From: an uncultured Parabacteroides sp.
GTDB taxonomy: Bacteria > Bacteroidota > Bacteroidia > Bacteroidales > Tannerellaceae
DNA length: 64,000 nt
NCBI GenBank assembly: GCA_944325345.1
Contig: CALUZV010000005.1
Coordinates: forward strand, 1 to 64,000
Reading direction: 5' to 3'
This document shows, piece by piece, positions 53,378-62,494 of the stretch (position 1 is the stretch's first letter; every line of letters begins with the position of its first letter). The translations under genes were made by a program, and so were the position numbers. Under the pieces are notes generated by a model, which did no database searches, was not told the DNA's origin, and was given only the letters and a program-made list of their open reading frames with translations.

Positions 53378-54790
53378 TTAATAAAAGATTATGGCTTCGA
53401 GGGCTTCCCACTCGGGATTCACGTCCATGACCAGTATGCTCCCCGCCGAGAGGTCGAGCGGCTCGTCTTCTCCGTATATTTGATCGCTATTCTTGTCTCC
53501 AAGGGTATAAATATTATTACGGTAGATACTGTATGTCAATGCGGTTTCGGGATTATCCCCGGTCGTTACGATGGCGCGCCCCCGGTCGTCGAGCGAGACG
53601 ATGGTGCGGGTGGCCGATAGCTCTTCCTCGTCGCGGACGATGGGTGTCAAGTGCCGCAGGATATTGCCTTCGCGGTCGAGGAGTTGGAGTTGGAACGTCG
53701 GGCGCCCCGCCTCTATCTCCGCTTCACTGACGGCCACCGGTACGAGGTAGCTGTTTCCGAATACCGTCCCTTTGGCGAGCTTCACCGCCCCCTCAGCATG
53801 GAGCGAAGGATCGATTTGCCAATTCGTATCACCTGCGTCGAGGTATCCGTCGCCGTTCGTATCAGCCGGTTCATCGCCCTCGCCGGGGAACCATGCCGCG
53901 AGGTTTACTTCATAGACGATAAACGCGTCTGGCTGTTCTGAACCTGCCAATTGCGCATCGAAGTCGGTGCGTACTCCGGTTCCGTTCACTACCCGGGTGA
54001 TGTTGAAGTTCTCAGGGTCTTCCAGCGAGCGGAATCCCCCGAAGATGAGGCTTCGGTTGCGCAGTGTCGTTACGAGGCGGAGCGTATGTACTGCCTTGCC
54101 ATCAACCACCGCCGGGACGCGTGTGAAATACCCGTATGTCCCCGCCACCTGCCTCCGGGCAGTAACTACGGCATCTTCCAGTTGGGCATCTGATGTCGGC
54201 CGCGTCAGTAGTTTTCCATCCTCCACGTGCAACAATTCTGCACCTGCGAATATCTCCTGGGCATAGCTCCCGCTGGGGATGGTTGCTATCTCCGCTTTGC
54301 CCAATGGACTGCCAACCGAAGCATCCGCAAAGGCAGTATAATTCCCGTATGACCCTGTGTGATAGCCGACACCGTAGGCAATGTAAGTCTTGCCTTCTTC
54401 CAGTATCTCGTTGCCGATGAGGATGACATCCGCCTCGCGCCCGAAGGTCTTTCCGTCTATATAGGCTCGGCTGGTCTGTGTATCGGTATTGCTCCAACCC
54501 GTGATAGTCTTTTTGCAAACAACCATACCCGCGTTTTCTTCGTCCACAATAAGGATATCCACGCGGTCGATAGTCTGCTTTGGCGACATACTGAAAACGG
54601 GTCGGCTCTCTGCCGTTTCCCCGGCTCGTGTGAAATAAATATCCTGAGCTTCGCCTACGCTTTCAATGCGGAAGGTGAATGTCTGGCTCGGCTCTTCTGC
54701 CCGCCCGTTGTCGGGTCTTTCCAACCCATCGTCATTGCATGCGATGAATGCCGATGAAAGGAGTAATGAATAGAACAATAGCTGTTTCAT
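53378..54790 (-). CDS. Fimbrillin-like surface lipoprotein (FimA/Mfa family)
   Basis: A 470-residue lipoprotein (signal peptide ending FIA-C). The N-terminal domain has the fimbrillin-like TIDRVDILIVDEEN, and VVTARRQVAGTYGYFTRVP looks like the conserved second-domain strand of FimA/Mfa1-type proteins. An acidic Asp-rich segment (ADTNGDGYLDAGDTN) resembles a calcium loop. The C-terminus (LVMDVNPEWEALEAIIFY) matches the NPxW-type end of this fold. It is the most distal gene of the fimbrial cluster. I started at ATG 54790. Confidence 0.7.
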   Translation of the reverse strand: MKQLLFYSLLLSSAFIACNDDGLERPDNGRAEEPSQTFTFRIESVGEAQDIYFTRAGETAESRPVFSMSPKQTIDRVDILIVDEENAGMVVCKKTITGWSNTDTQTSRAYIDGKTFGREADVILIGNEILEEGKTYIAYGVGYHTGSYGNYTAFADASVGSPLGKAEIATIPSGSYAQEIFAGAELLHVEDGKLLTRPTSDAQLEDAVVTARRQVAGTYGYFTRVPAVVDGKAVHTLRLVTTLRNRSLIFGGFRSLEDPENFNITRVVNGTGVRTDFDAQLAGSEQPDAFIVYEVNLAAWFPGEGDEPADTNGDGYLDAGDTNWQIDPSLHAEGAVKLAKGTVFGNSYLVPVAVSEAEIEAGRPTFQLQLLDREGNILRHLTPIVRDEEELSATRTIVSLDDRGRAIVTTGDNPETALTYSIYRNNIYTLGDKNSDQIYGEDEPLDLSAGSILVMDVNPEWEALEAIIFY

Positions 54791-54922
54791 ATCACTTATT
54801 ATCATTATAGTTATATATGCTCAGGATATAAAAACACGAACTGCAGCGGTCGCATCGCGTCCGTGTAATTCGTGCCTCAATTTCTTTAGAATGGAAGGGG
54901 TATTGTTGTCAGAGTATTTGCT

Positions 54923-55099
54923 TCAGACTTTAAACGTCAGATTCCACTCCTTGCAGGTTTGCTCATACTCTCTGCGCAGATTCTCGCGGTTGGCCTTGCG
55001 CGTTTCCGGGCTCAAACTTTCCACCCGACGCATCTCAGCTTCAAACCGCCGCGCGTCTTTCCCGTAAAGTACCGGGGTTTCTCTAATTGGTCTTGCCAT
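54923..55099 (-). CDS. Small conserved protein, MARPI family (58 aa)
   Basis: A 58-residue basic and acidic helical protein starting MARPIRETPVLYGKDARRFE, paralogous to the 227-406 gene. I chose the ATG at 55099 because a strong AGGAGG ribosome site lies just before it and the paralog starts there too. Minus-strand -7 boxes (TACCTTTG at 55132-55139 and TATATTTG at 55152-55159) are upstream. The function is unknown. Confidence 0.75.
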   Translation of the reverse strand: MARPIRETPVLYGKDARRFEAEMRRVESLSPETRKANRENLRREYEQTCKEWNLTFKV

Positions 55100-55248
55100 C
55101 TGTTCCTCCTTTTTTGTTTGGTTTATAGCGGCAAAGGTAAACCTTTTCCTCCAAATATACAATGCTCACTTTCCATTCTTTCAAAGAACTCTTTCTTCTT
55201 TATATATAATAAGAATGGAATTGGAAAAATGTTATCCAGAGCTACAAT

Positions 55249-55395
55249 TCATAGGGGTGTAGCGAATCGTATCCCACGTTCCTCCGCGACTTTTTTCACG
55301 TCGCCCCCCTTCTGTATGCACTGGCGTATCGCCCGCTTGTCGTCCAGCACGCGCTGGAATATCGACTTCTTCTTGCGTTCTGTTGTTTTTTCCAT
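55249..55395 (-). CDS. Small basic protein (48 aa)
   Basis: A 48-residue ORF starting MEKTTERKKKSIFQRVLDDK; the rest, including KKVAEERGIRFATPL, looks like a short helix-turn-helix-like segment. ATG at 55395 is favoured because the -7 box TACCTTTG lies at 55417-55424 on the minus strand. It precedes the MARPI gene by about 150 bases in the same direction, so the two may be a unit. The function is not known. Confidence 0.6.
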   Translation of the reverse strand: MEKTTERKKKSIFQRVLDDKRAIRQCIQKGGDVKKVAEERGIRFATPL

Positions 55396-55416
55396 CAGGC
55401 TTTTCGTTTTATGCGG

Positions 55417-55424
55417 CAAAGGTA
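55417..55424 (-). promoter_or_regulatory. Promoter -7 box of the 48-aa gene
   Basis: Minus-strand TACCTTTG inside GGCAAAGGTAAACCTTT, a string repeated at 55131 ahead of the MARPI gene. Confidence 0.55.
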
Positions 55425-55483
55425 AACCTTTCTCCGCGTTTTTCCAATTCCATTCTTTCAAAGATCTTTTTTGCAGGAAACGA

Positions 55484-55606
55484 CTTCCATCGCTCGGTGG
55501 AACCGGCATCCTCCGCCCGGTGGAACAAACGTCCTCCCTTCGGTGGAAGGGACTTCCATCGCTTGGTGGAACTGACTTCCACCGAGCGATGGAACCGGCC
55601 TGCGCT
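55484..55606. repeat. Palindromic tandem array, 23-bp unit
   Basis: Five units start at 55484, 55507, 55530, 55553 and 55576, exactly 23 bp apart, with the hairpin CTTCCATCG/CGGTGGAA. It begins three bases beyond the stop of the DUF4469 gene. Confidence 0.92.
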
Positions 55607-55608
55607 GC

Positions 55609-56421
55609 TCATTGCACGACTGGACCATCCGGTTCGTCGTCATCGCCGCCCTCTTCTGCGCGGTCGCCGACGTAGAGCGGAAGCCGATAATCTATCACCC
55701 TGAGGTTTTTGAGCAACGCGTCGGAGCGGCTGAAATAAGTCTCAATCCGCAGCATGTATTCCCCGTCGGTCAATGTCGAGGGCACGATGAACATCAAGCG
55801 GCTCGGCTCGTTGATGCCGACGGTAGTCTCGGAGACGGTGGCCACCTCTTCGAGCGACTGGGAATCGAGGAAAACGATTCTGCCGAGGCCTTCGCCCGTC
55901 TCGTCGATACAACGTATCTTGTTGCCCGTTACTTCGACGAGGCCGCCCGGGGTTATCTTCCCGTCGCGCTGCTTCGAAGCAACATCGTAAATAAATTCAA
56001 TCTTCGCGCCGCCGAGGTCAATGGTGTGTCCCGAATAGACGGCGGTTACCTTCCCGACAGCCTCGCGCAAGCGCTTGGATACGTTGGAATTCACGACACA
56101 CTGGTTGCGTGTCGGGTCAAACAAGTGGCTTTCGTCGAAGAGACCGGTGATGCCGGGGAGGTAGTTCACCAGCTCGTCCTTCACAGCATAGCCCTGCTGG
56201 AGGAGCGAGATGGTTTTCTCGGCAATCAAGTCGTTCGACGTCTTCATCGTTTCAAACCGCAGGTCGGTGCGTTCCTCGCAGATGAGGCGGATGACCTGAT
56301 CAATGGACAAGGAGCCGCGCACGCGGACTGAAGCGATGTAATCGTTGGGCACGTCTTTTGTCATGGAGTACTCCTGAAGGTCGTACTCCCATTTCTTCAT
56401 GTCTGAATTATCTGTCGCCAT
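55609..56421 (-). CDS. HU/IHF-like DNA-binding protein with DUF4469 Ig-like domain
   Basis: A 270-residue protein. Residues about 20-130 are an HU-related DNA-binding fold (VRVRGSLSIDQVIRLICEER), and residues about 140-250 are the DUF4469 Ig-like domain (GGLVEVTGNKIRC, INEPSRLMFIVPSTLTDGEY). There is no signal peptide, so it acts in the cytoplasm. It lies inside the fimbrial cluster, 82 bases after a fimbrial lipoprotein gene; a regulatory or nucoid role for the cluster is only a guess. An acidic tail (EEGGDDDEPDG) ends the protein. Confidence 0.85.
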   Translation of the reverse strand: MATDNSDMKKWEYDLQEYSMTKDVPNDYIASVRVRGSLSIDQVIRLICEERTDLRFETMKTSNDLIAEKTISLLQQGYAVKDELVNYLPGITGLFDESHLFDPTRNQCVVNSNVSKRLREAVGKVTAVYSGHTIDLGGAKIEFIYDVASKQRDGKITPGGLVEVTGNKIRCIDETGEGLGRIVFLDSQSLEEVATVSETTVGINEPSRLMFIVPSTLTDGEYMLRIETYFSRSDALLKNLRVIDYRLPLYVGDRAEEGGDDDEPDGPVVQ

Positions 56422-56503
56422 AACTATTACATTTTAAATTATACATTTAAATAACAAAAGACGAAGCGGAATGGTTTACGGGATATTAACCAATATTTGT
56501 GGA

Positions 56504-57841
56504 CTACTCCCCTATATCTGCACTTCCTGCCTCCTCCAGCGTCAGACTTACCTTCTGATCCCAATTCGGATTGACGATGACATGGAGGGTGTACTGCTCG
56601 GTAAGCAGTTTGTTGTAATCGCCGTATATCTTGTAATAGTTATTCCGGACATAGCAGACGCGGAAGGGAGCCATCGGGTCGTCCTCCTCGGGATGCTCAG
56701 GATTGGTGGGAAGGTCGTTTCCCGAAATGATACCCGTGCCATTGCCCATAGGATTGCCCTCCTCATCAACAGGGATAGTTTTTGTAGGGATTTCGGTTCC
56801 GGTCTCCTTGAGGCGGAGGCGGGCATACTCGCACGAATTGTCTGTTTTTTTGATACGAACCGTCAGAGAGGTACAAATCTTCGTGAGAAGGTTGGGACCG
56901 ATGATGCGGAAACCCTCGTCATATTTTTTACCATCAGCATCTACATAAGTCTCTCCGAAAAGCGTATTTCCGGAAGCCTCCCCTAAGACAAAACGAGAAT
57001 GGTTAAAATCTTTCTCTTGACTATAGGCCGAGAGGAAGTCGTCATAGTAGCGGGCATGAACCTTGGTGTTGATGGTATCGGCAAGAAGCTCGATACTCTG
57101 GACTTCATTTTCGGGTACATTGTATAGGTTCAGCTCGATACCGGCAACACCACGATAGAGCCAACCGCCCAGTTGCCGGGTCTTGTCGTTCTTGGCATCG
57201 TTGTAGGTGAAGATGGTATCGGCATCAACCCAAGTGTTACCGCTTGGTGTACCCCAAACCACGGTGCCAAAGAAAAGCTCGGGACAGTTGTACTCGGGGT
57301 ATGAATCATCTCCTTCAAGGAACTCATTATCAAAAGAGGTAAGTTGAACCTCAGCATGTTCGAGGCGATCACCCGTCATACTAAAGGGTTTCTCTTCTCT
57401 CTCCGCTTTACAATAAGCCACGGCGGTAAGGCGATACTCCTGGCTGCTGCTCATTTCTATCTCGCCGCTGGCTTCGAAGCGTGGCCACTTACCTACACCA
57501 TTATCTTTCACAGGAAAACTATAGGTAGCTCCTTTCGCGAAGTCAGCGATATCGGAACGATACTTACCATCGGCTGCTCGGTGATAGACATAGACATCCA
57601 CCATATCCACCTTATTCTTGCGCACTTCGTCGCCATACGAATGCCCGTCGTCCGGACTCGGTTTGTAGTCTGCACGGGTAGTCAGTGTGCCTTCGTCCAA
57701 CAAACTGAACGAGATAGGCACCTTAATCCTCTCCCCTTCCCCAGGCACAGGCATATCTGCCTCGTCCGAGCAGGCTGCCAGCCCGTTGAGGAGCAGGAAG
57801 GCAGCGGCCAGGGACTTCTTTATATCTGATAAAGAACTCAT
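56504..57841 (-). CDS. FimB/Mfa2-family fimbrial lipoprotein
   Basis: A 445-residue lipoprotein with signal peptide and lipobox (NGLAA-C). The first domain has VDMVDVYVYHRAADGKYRSD; the second opens with LYRGVAGIELNLYNVPENEV, the fimbrial beta-sandwich strand pattern of anchor/cap subunits; and the C-terminus carries QYTLHVIVNPNWDQ. It probably anchors or caps a short fimbria at the outer membrane. I took ATG at 57841, since the sequence between it and the in-frame ATG at 57862 is a TTATGAG-type repeat. Confidence 0.8.
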   Translation of the reverse strand: MSSLSDIKKSLAAAFLLLNGLAACSDEADMPVPGEGERIKVPISFSLLDEGTLTTRADYKPSPDDGHSYGDEVRKNKVDMVDVYVYHRAADGKYRSDIADFAKGATYSFPVKDNGVGKWPRFEASGEIEMSSSQEYRLTAVAYCKAEREEKPFSMTGDRLEHAEVQLTSFDNEFLEGDDSYPEYNCPELFFGTVVWGTPSGNTWVDADTIFTYNDAKNDKTRQLGGWLYRGVAGIELNLYNVPENEVQSIELLADTINTKVHARYYDDFLSAYSQEKDFNHSRFVLGEASGNTLFGETYVDADGKKYDEGFRIIGPNLLTKICTSLTVRIKKTDNSCEYARLRLKETGTEIPTKTIPVDEEGNPMGNGTGIISGNDLPTNPEHPEEDDPMAPFRVCYVRNNYYKIYGDYNKLLTEQYTLHVIVNPNWDQKVSLTLEEAGSADIGE

Positions 57842-57869
57842 AACTCGAAACTTATAGCTCATAACTCTT
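57838..57869. repeat. GAGTTATGAG-type short repeats
   Basis: Two copies of CATAACTC and a CTTATAGCTC variant fill the junction between two surface-protein genes. Like the ATTGACA arrays, it lies at a gene 3' end. Confidence 0.6.
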
Positions 57870-60800
57870 AGTAAGTCTTAATCGTTGATGTGATGCCGTC
57901 CGTGAAGTGCACCTTGACAATCTTTATGCCCGGGGGCATAGGCAGACGGTATTCGTTGGTCTTGTAGGATGCGACTCCAGACAGCTGTTCGGCGAGGGTG
58001 TAAATCTCGCAGCGGGTCATCATCCCCTCGGCCGAGCGGACAACCAGCGTGTTGCCACCTTCCTTGCGGAAACAATAGATGCGGGGCTGCGATGCGGAGA
58101 TGACCTCGTTGCCCGTCGGTGCCGAACCCCGGAGGGAGAAGCGGCCGATGTTGGTCAGCATACGGCCCAGTTCGAGCTCGTTCGTGCCGCTGCGGAGGGC
58201 GTAGTTCTTGCCCGTCTCGAGGTCGTTCAAAACCCAGCCTGCATATTCCTCGGGTACGTCGATGTGGAGCGTAACCTCATCAGCCTTGGGCAGGACAAAC
58301 CCTATCGGGGTATCCCCGCCCGAAGCCCGCTGCTGGATGTCGAGTGCATGACTGTCGGCAACGGTGAAGACGGCGATGGCAGGCGGGACCTCATCATCGA
58401 TCAGGATATCCGCATCCTCCCCTTCGTGATAATAATCGCTTGCCGAGGCGGAGAAGCGGAGCATGGCGCTCGAACGCTGGCCAGAGGCGGAGGCGGAGAG
58501 GTAGAGGGCATCCGAAGGGGAAGAGCTTCTGAGCTGGCCTGAAACTCCTGGCTGCTGCGTCAGCATATCTTTGGTATAAACAATCGAGCATGTATTCTCA
58601 TCCGTTTCCATACCAGAGACTTCGACGAAGAAGGATTGCATGGGAGGGATGTACTGGAGAGCTGTTTCTCCTGTAGTCACTATTGTTGAATTCTCACCTT
58701 GTACTACTGATGAATAATTACCATCCTCACTTACAACCTTGATTGCGATGATATGCTCATTCTCGTCGAACAACTTATCTACACGAATATGGGCCATGAA
58801 GGGATTACCGGCGAGAAAGACGTTATGGCCTTCACCGTACTGTTCATTATTATACGTCATGGTAATCGGGAAATCCGCTTCGCCATTTTCATCCTCGTAG
58901 ATGAAGCGGCCGGCGGTCGTCTTGTCACGCTTCAAGTTCTCAGACGGCATATCCTGCGAATTGCCGCTCGGGTCGGAATAGAAGTAAGTAGCGTGCGTCT
59001 TGGGGAAGCGGAAACGGTAACGAGTGTCTTTATTCCCTTCTTCATTTTTATCAGGAGTAAGGGGATGTACCCAGACTGAGAGCGCGTTGAAATCGTAACC
59101 GCTTACTTTCTCGTAGGAGGCTCTTAGGCGGTTGTAGGGAGCTGTCCACTTCGTTGTGCCAATTTCAACTTTTTGCGGACTGAATTTACCATCTTGTCCC
59201 TTCAGCATATTCGATACCTCATGCTCCCACACACGTTGGTAGATAGTCGGGGTAACTCGGTTGGCCGGATAGTTCTCTTCCGTCAGTTCCGTAAAGTAGT
59301 CAGGCAAATCCGTCCCTTCCTTGCTAATAAACCAGTCGCCCGAATAGATACCCTTGATAGGGGTGGCAACCATATAATAGCGGTTCGGCTTCAACTCAAT
59401 CTCGACCCATGCCTTGTTGTAGGTCAGGTACGGGGTGTTCACTACTTCGGCGTGGGGCTCGAAGTGGATGTAGTTGCAAGGGTTGAAGTCTGTACTTACC
59501 AGTTCTGGATAAGTAGAGGCATTGGATGGGATGATGACGTTGGTGCAGGACCAAGGGGCACCATCTTTCCAATTATACCATTCATTCCAGTTATTCGCTT
59601 TTCCCGATACCCCACCTTTCCAAGTTGTTTCTTTTGGGTGAATGGTTACATACAGGATATCATCCGATACATAGTCTCCATCGACTTTATCTTTAAACTG
59701 TACATAGTAATCACCACAAGGCAAAGGAAGGACAATGGTATTGGCAGACTTATCTAAAGTACAACTCTTACTATAAGTTTCATTCTTTTTAAAATTACCA
59801 TCTTCACCATATTGATATACCTCGCAATAAACAGCTGTTAATGTCGTTTCACCTTCATACTCAAAAACAACATCTTCCACTGTCGCACCTTCATCTATAC
59901 ATATATCATTCGTTTCAATAGAAACAGATATATTTTGCGAACCAACTTCCTCCGAACAATCAGGGATACCATTCCCATTGGCATCAAGACGGGTATAAAC
60001 CCCATATATCATGGTAGTCGATAGTACTTCAATGCCATTAAATTCCAAGACTAAACCATCTACACTCATTCCTGAGCCTACAGTAGTCTCTATATATGCT
60101 TTATCGCCATAAGCTATTAAATTCAAATCCAAGACGCCTTGATCACTTGCAGCTTCTGCCACAAGAGTATTCCCATTATACAAATATAACTTCATCGCAT
60201 TCAGCAAACCAACCGAAGCTATACCTTCTGGTTGCATAATGGTAAATCCAAACTGTCTCTTTCCTCCTTCAGGAACGACCATCGGCTCATCTAACTTAAT
60301 ACCTATAGATATAGACGAGAATAATGAGACCTGCGCCGTTTGTTGGAAAGTTGCATAATTATAAGGATCATTATCTAACAGATTTCCCAAATTGCGAATA
60401 AAAGAAAGGACATTGGCTATATTCCCATCCGAAGTCTTTCCAAAACCAGTCTTTTCATACCAGATATCTGCGCCTATCCTTATATTCTCATTGCAAACTT
60501 CCGAAGGATTGATACGACGACATTTTTCTTCATCCGGCTCCCAGAAAGCATTATATAAACGGATGCTTGAGAATAAATGAATATTTGCTACACCGGCATA
60601 CCACAATTCGATATGATCAAACTCTTTATCGGTAACTATCGAATAGCGCATTTTATTACTATCAGCTGCCAATAAATCCAATTTTACCGTACTATTTTCT
60701 CCAGGTACTGCTTGATCCACTCGCTCTCCATCTTTGTATAGGCGAATATAAAAATACTCTAAAGCATTTACATTCAATAACTCAGAAGAATACTGCATAG

Positions 60801-62490
60801 TAAATCCTACCCTAATTGGGGCTTTTTCAGCATTTATTGTTTTGCCCTCACCTAAATCAACAGCTATAACTGGCGTATTATTCACCAGATTTATTGGACG
60901 AGTAAATGTTACATAATTATCAGGATTACCATCTACCAAATTATTCACATTCTGGCGTTGCTCAAAGCACAAAATACATATATTCTCTTTTTCATAACTA
61001 CCTACAACCCTTGCTCCATATTCTTTTTCTGTAATTAAAGTATTACAAACAACATTCTCTTCATCCGTTTTACGAGTAATCGTTACATTCTGTTCATATA
61101 CTTCATCGCCCATTGTCAATGTCGCCTTAACAGTGTAATCGCCATCAACAGACATTCCGGAGATAAGGCCATTATTGCTATCAACAGAAAAGGTCTGGCT
61201 TGAAGACGAAGGTACCGTACTAAAACTTAAGGTTGCACCTGTTGGAATATCTTGTACATAGAGTTGGTAACTATCTCCGCTATATATCGTATCATTAGCT
61301 AATGACAAATAGGCATCCGGACCAACAGTTGTTGGCTTACGAACATAGGCGTAATGTACGGTAGTTTCTCCCAACTTAACATTTAAAGCTCCAAAATAGA
61401 TATACAGTTGTGTACATGGCTTTGTTGTAACCATTCTCACATTTTGAGCAAAACCTGAAGCTACAGAAACACCTAACAAGGTTGTCGTTGACATGGCATC
61501 TTTCTCATTATCCCTGTCATCGTATGTCTTTAAGGTTATGCCTGACAACAAACCTAAAGACAACAAATCTGTTGAGGATATTCGATAACCGACTTCATAA
61601 CCACTAGGAATCTCTTTATTAAACCTCACTGTAGCGCACTTTCCAAAAAGTGCACCCGCTACACTAAAAGCAGCACCATTTTCAAGATCATTATCAACTA
61701 TATTATTCTTATCTCCGATCCAAACATCAGAAGTCCATCCTACGTCAAATCCGTTGTTTCTATGTAATGTCGGTGCAGTTTCAAAGAAAGGATTTCCTTC
61801 CACAGCCGGAATCTCTGGGTTTTCCCCTACAAAAAAGTATCTTATTTCTAACGGGTCTGAGAGAACAGATACATTGATTCCTGTATTGGATATCCCAATT
61901 TCATCAAAAGCCACAGGCGCAGTTACAGATGCAACAGAACATGTTTTTCCATTATCCGTTTTAAACGATAAGAGTTCCAAATTAACAACACTGTTTTCGC
62001 CATCGCCTTCTTGTGCAATGACACTTTCTCTTAATTCCCCCTTTAAATAGAAATGAAAAACAAACTTAGAGCTTAACACATCCAAACTCAGGAGTTCTGT
62101 TTCTTTAAAAGCAAAGACTATCCCGACTTTCTGCTTGGCGGCATAAACTCGATTGATATCTTTCACAGAAACGATTTCCTCATACAATAATGAAGCATCC
62201 GCTACTGAGCCTTTGAATTTCGCCCCGTTATCCAAATTCTCATCCACCAAACACCCAAGTTCCTGATCAGCTAACGACAACACAGAAACCGTTTCCATCA
62301 GACTATTCACCACGCGCCCTTCTCCGACTAAGGGAACTTGCTTCTTAACTGTCCAATAGCCTGTAGTTGGATCTTGCTCCATCACAGGAGTTGGAGTTGC
62401 AGTTTGCCCACTCATCTTGTTTCCGATTACCTGAAACAATACAAGCAAACCTATCAATGCGATTTTCATCAAATCCTTCATACTACTCAT
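57868..62490 (-). CDS. Giant modular surface protein with putative T9SS C-terminal domain
   Basis: A 1540-residue exported protein (from MSSMKDLMKIALIGLL). Residues about 79-221, 263-383, 517-651 and 703-833 are four diverged copies of one module, each opening with a [NL][IVL]VDxDxDNxAxF-type signature and ending near an IYYAF-like strand. Ig-like cadherin-type linkers follow (about 385-480). The middle third resembles beta-sandwich adhesin domains with WKGGVSGKANNWNEWYNW. The last 50 residues (CEIYTLAEQLSGVASYKT, PPGIKIVKVHF) resemble a type-A T9SS sorting domain or DUF6383. It is probably a tip adhesin or glycan binder. The N-terminal two thirds are AT-rich. Confidence 0.75.
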   Translation of the reverse strand: MSSMKDLMKIALIGLLVLFQVIGNKMSGQTATPTPVMEQDPTTGYWTVKKQVPLVGEGRVVNSLMETVSVLSLADQELGCLVDENLDNGAKFKGSVADASLLYEEIVSVKDINRVYAAKQKVGIVFAFKETELLSLDVLSSKFVFHFYLKGELRESVIAQEGDGENSVVNLELLSFKTDNGKTCSVASVTAPVAFDEIGISNTGINVSVLSDPLEIRYFFVGENPEIPAVEGNPFFETAPTLHRNNGFDVGWTSDVWIGDKNNIVDNDLENGAAFSVAGALFGKCATVRFNKEIPSGYEVGYRISSTDLLSLGLLSGITLKTYDDRDNEKDAMSTTTLLGVSVASGFAQNVRMVTTKPCTQLYIYFGALNVKLGETTVHYAYVRKPTTVGPDAYLSLANDTIYSGDSYQLYVQDIPTGATLSFSTVPSSSSQTFSVDSNNGLISGMSVDGDYTVKATLTMGDEVYEQNVTITRKTDEENVVCNTLITEKEYGARVVGSYEKENICILCFEQRQNVNNLVDGNPDNYVTFTRPINLVNNTPVIAVDLGEGKTINAEKAPIRVGFTMQYSSELLNVNALEYFYIRLYKDGERVDQAVPGENSTVKLDLLAADSNKMRYSIVTDKEFDHIELWYAGVANIHLFSSIRLYNAFWEPDEEKCRRINPSEVCNENIRIGADIWYEKTGFGKTSDGNIANVLSFIRNLGNLLDNDPYNYATFQQTAQVSLFSSISIGIKLDEPMVVPEGGKRQFGFTIMQPEGIASVGLLNAMKLYLYNGNTLVAEAASDQGVLDLNLIAYGDKAYIETTVGSGMSVDGLVLEFNGIEVLSTTMIYGVYTRLDANGNGIPDCSEEVGSQNISVSIETNDICIDEGATVEDVVFEYEGETTLTAVYCEVYQYGEDGNFKKNETYSKSCTLDKSANTIVLPLPCGDYYVQFKDKVDGDYVSDDILYVTIHPKETTWKGGVSGKANNWNEWYNWKDGAPWSCTNVIIPSNASTYPELVSTDFNPCNYIHFEPHAEVVNTPYLTYNKAWVEIELKPNRYYMVATPIKGIYSGDWFISKEGTDLPDYFTELTEENYPANRVTPTIYQRVWEHEVSNMLKGQDGKFSPQKVEIGTTKWTAPYNRLRASYEKVSGYDFNALSVWVHPLTPDKNEEGNKDTRYRFRFPKTHATYFYSDPSGNSQDMPSENLKRDKTTAGRFIYEDENGEADFPITMTYNNEQYGEGHNVFLAGNPFMAHIRVDKLFDENEHIIAIKVVSEDGNYSSVVQGENSTIVTTGETALQYIPPMQSFFVEVSGMETDENTCSIVYTKDMLTQQPGVSGQLRSSSPSDALYLSASASGQRSSAMLRFSASASDYYHEGEDADILIDDEVPPAIAVFTVADSHALDIQQRASGGDTPIGFVLPKADEVTLHIDVPEEYAGWVLNDLETGKNYALRSGTNELELGRMLTNIGRFSLRGSAPTGNEVISASQPRIYCFRKEGGNTLVVRSAEGMMTRCEIYTLAEQLSGVASYKTNEYRLPMPPGIKIVKVHFTDGITSTIKTY

Positions 62491-62494
62491 CTTT

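Larger units (their letters stand above)
55211..55457. mobile_element. 247-bp segment with perfect 19-bp inverted ends
   Basis: Bases 55211-55229 (AAGAATGGAATTGGAAAAA) are the exact reverse complement of 55439-55457. The segment contains one small gene (55249-55395) and its promoter box (55417-55424). A related half (CATTCTTTCAAAGA) recurs at 55174. It could be a miniature transposable or invertible element; no transposase or recombinase is nearby. Confidence 0.5.
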
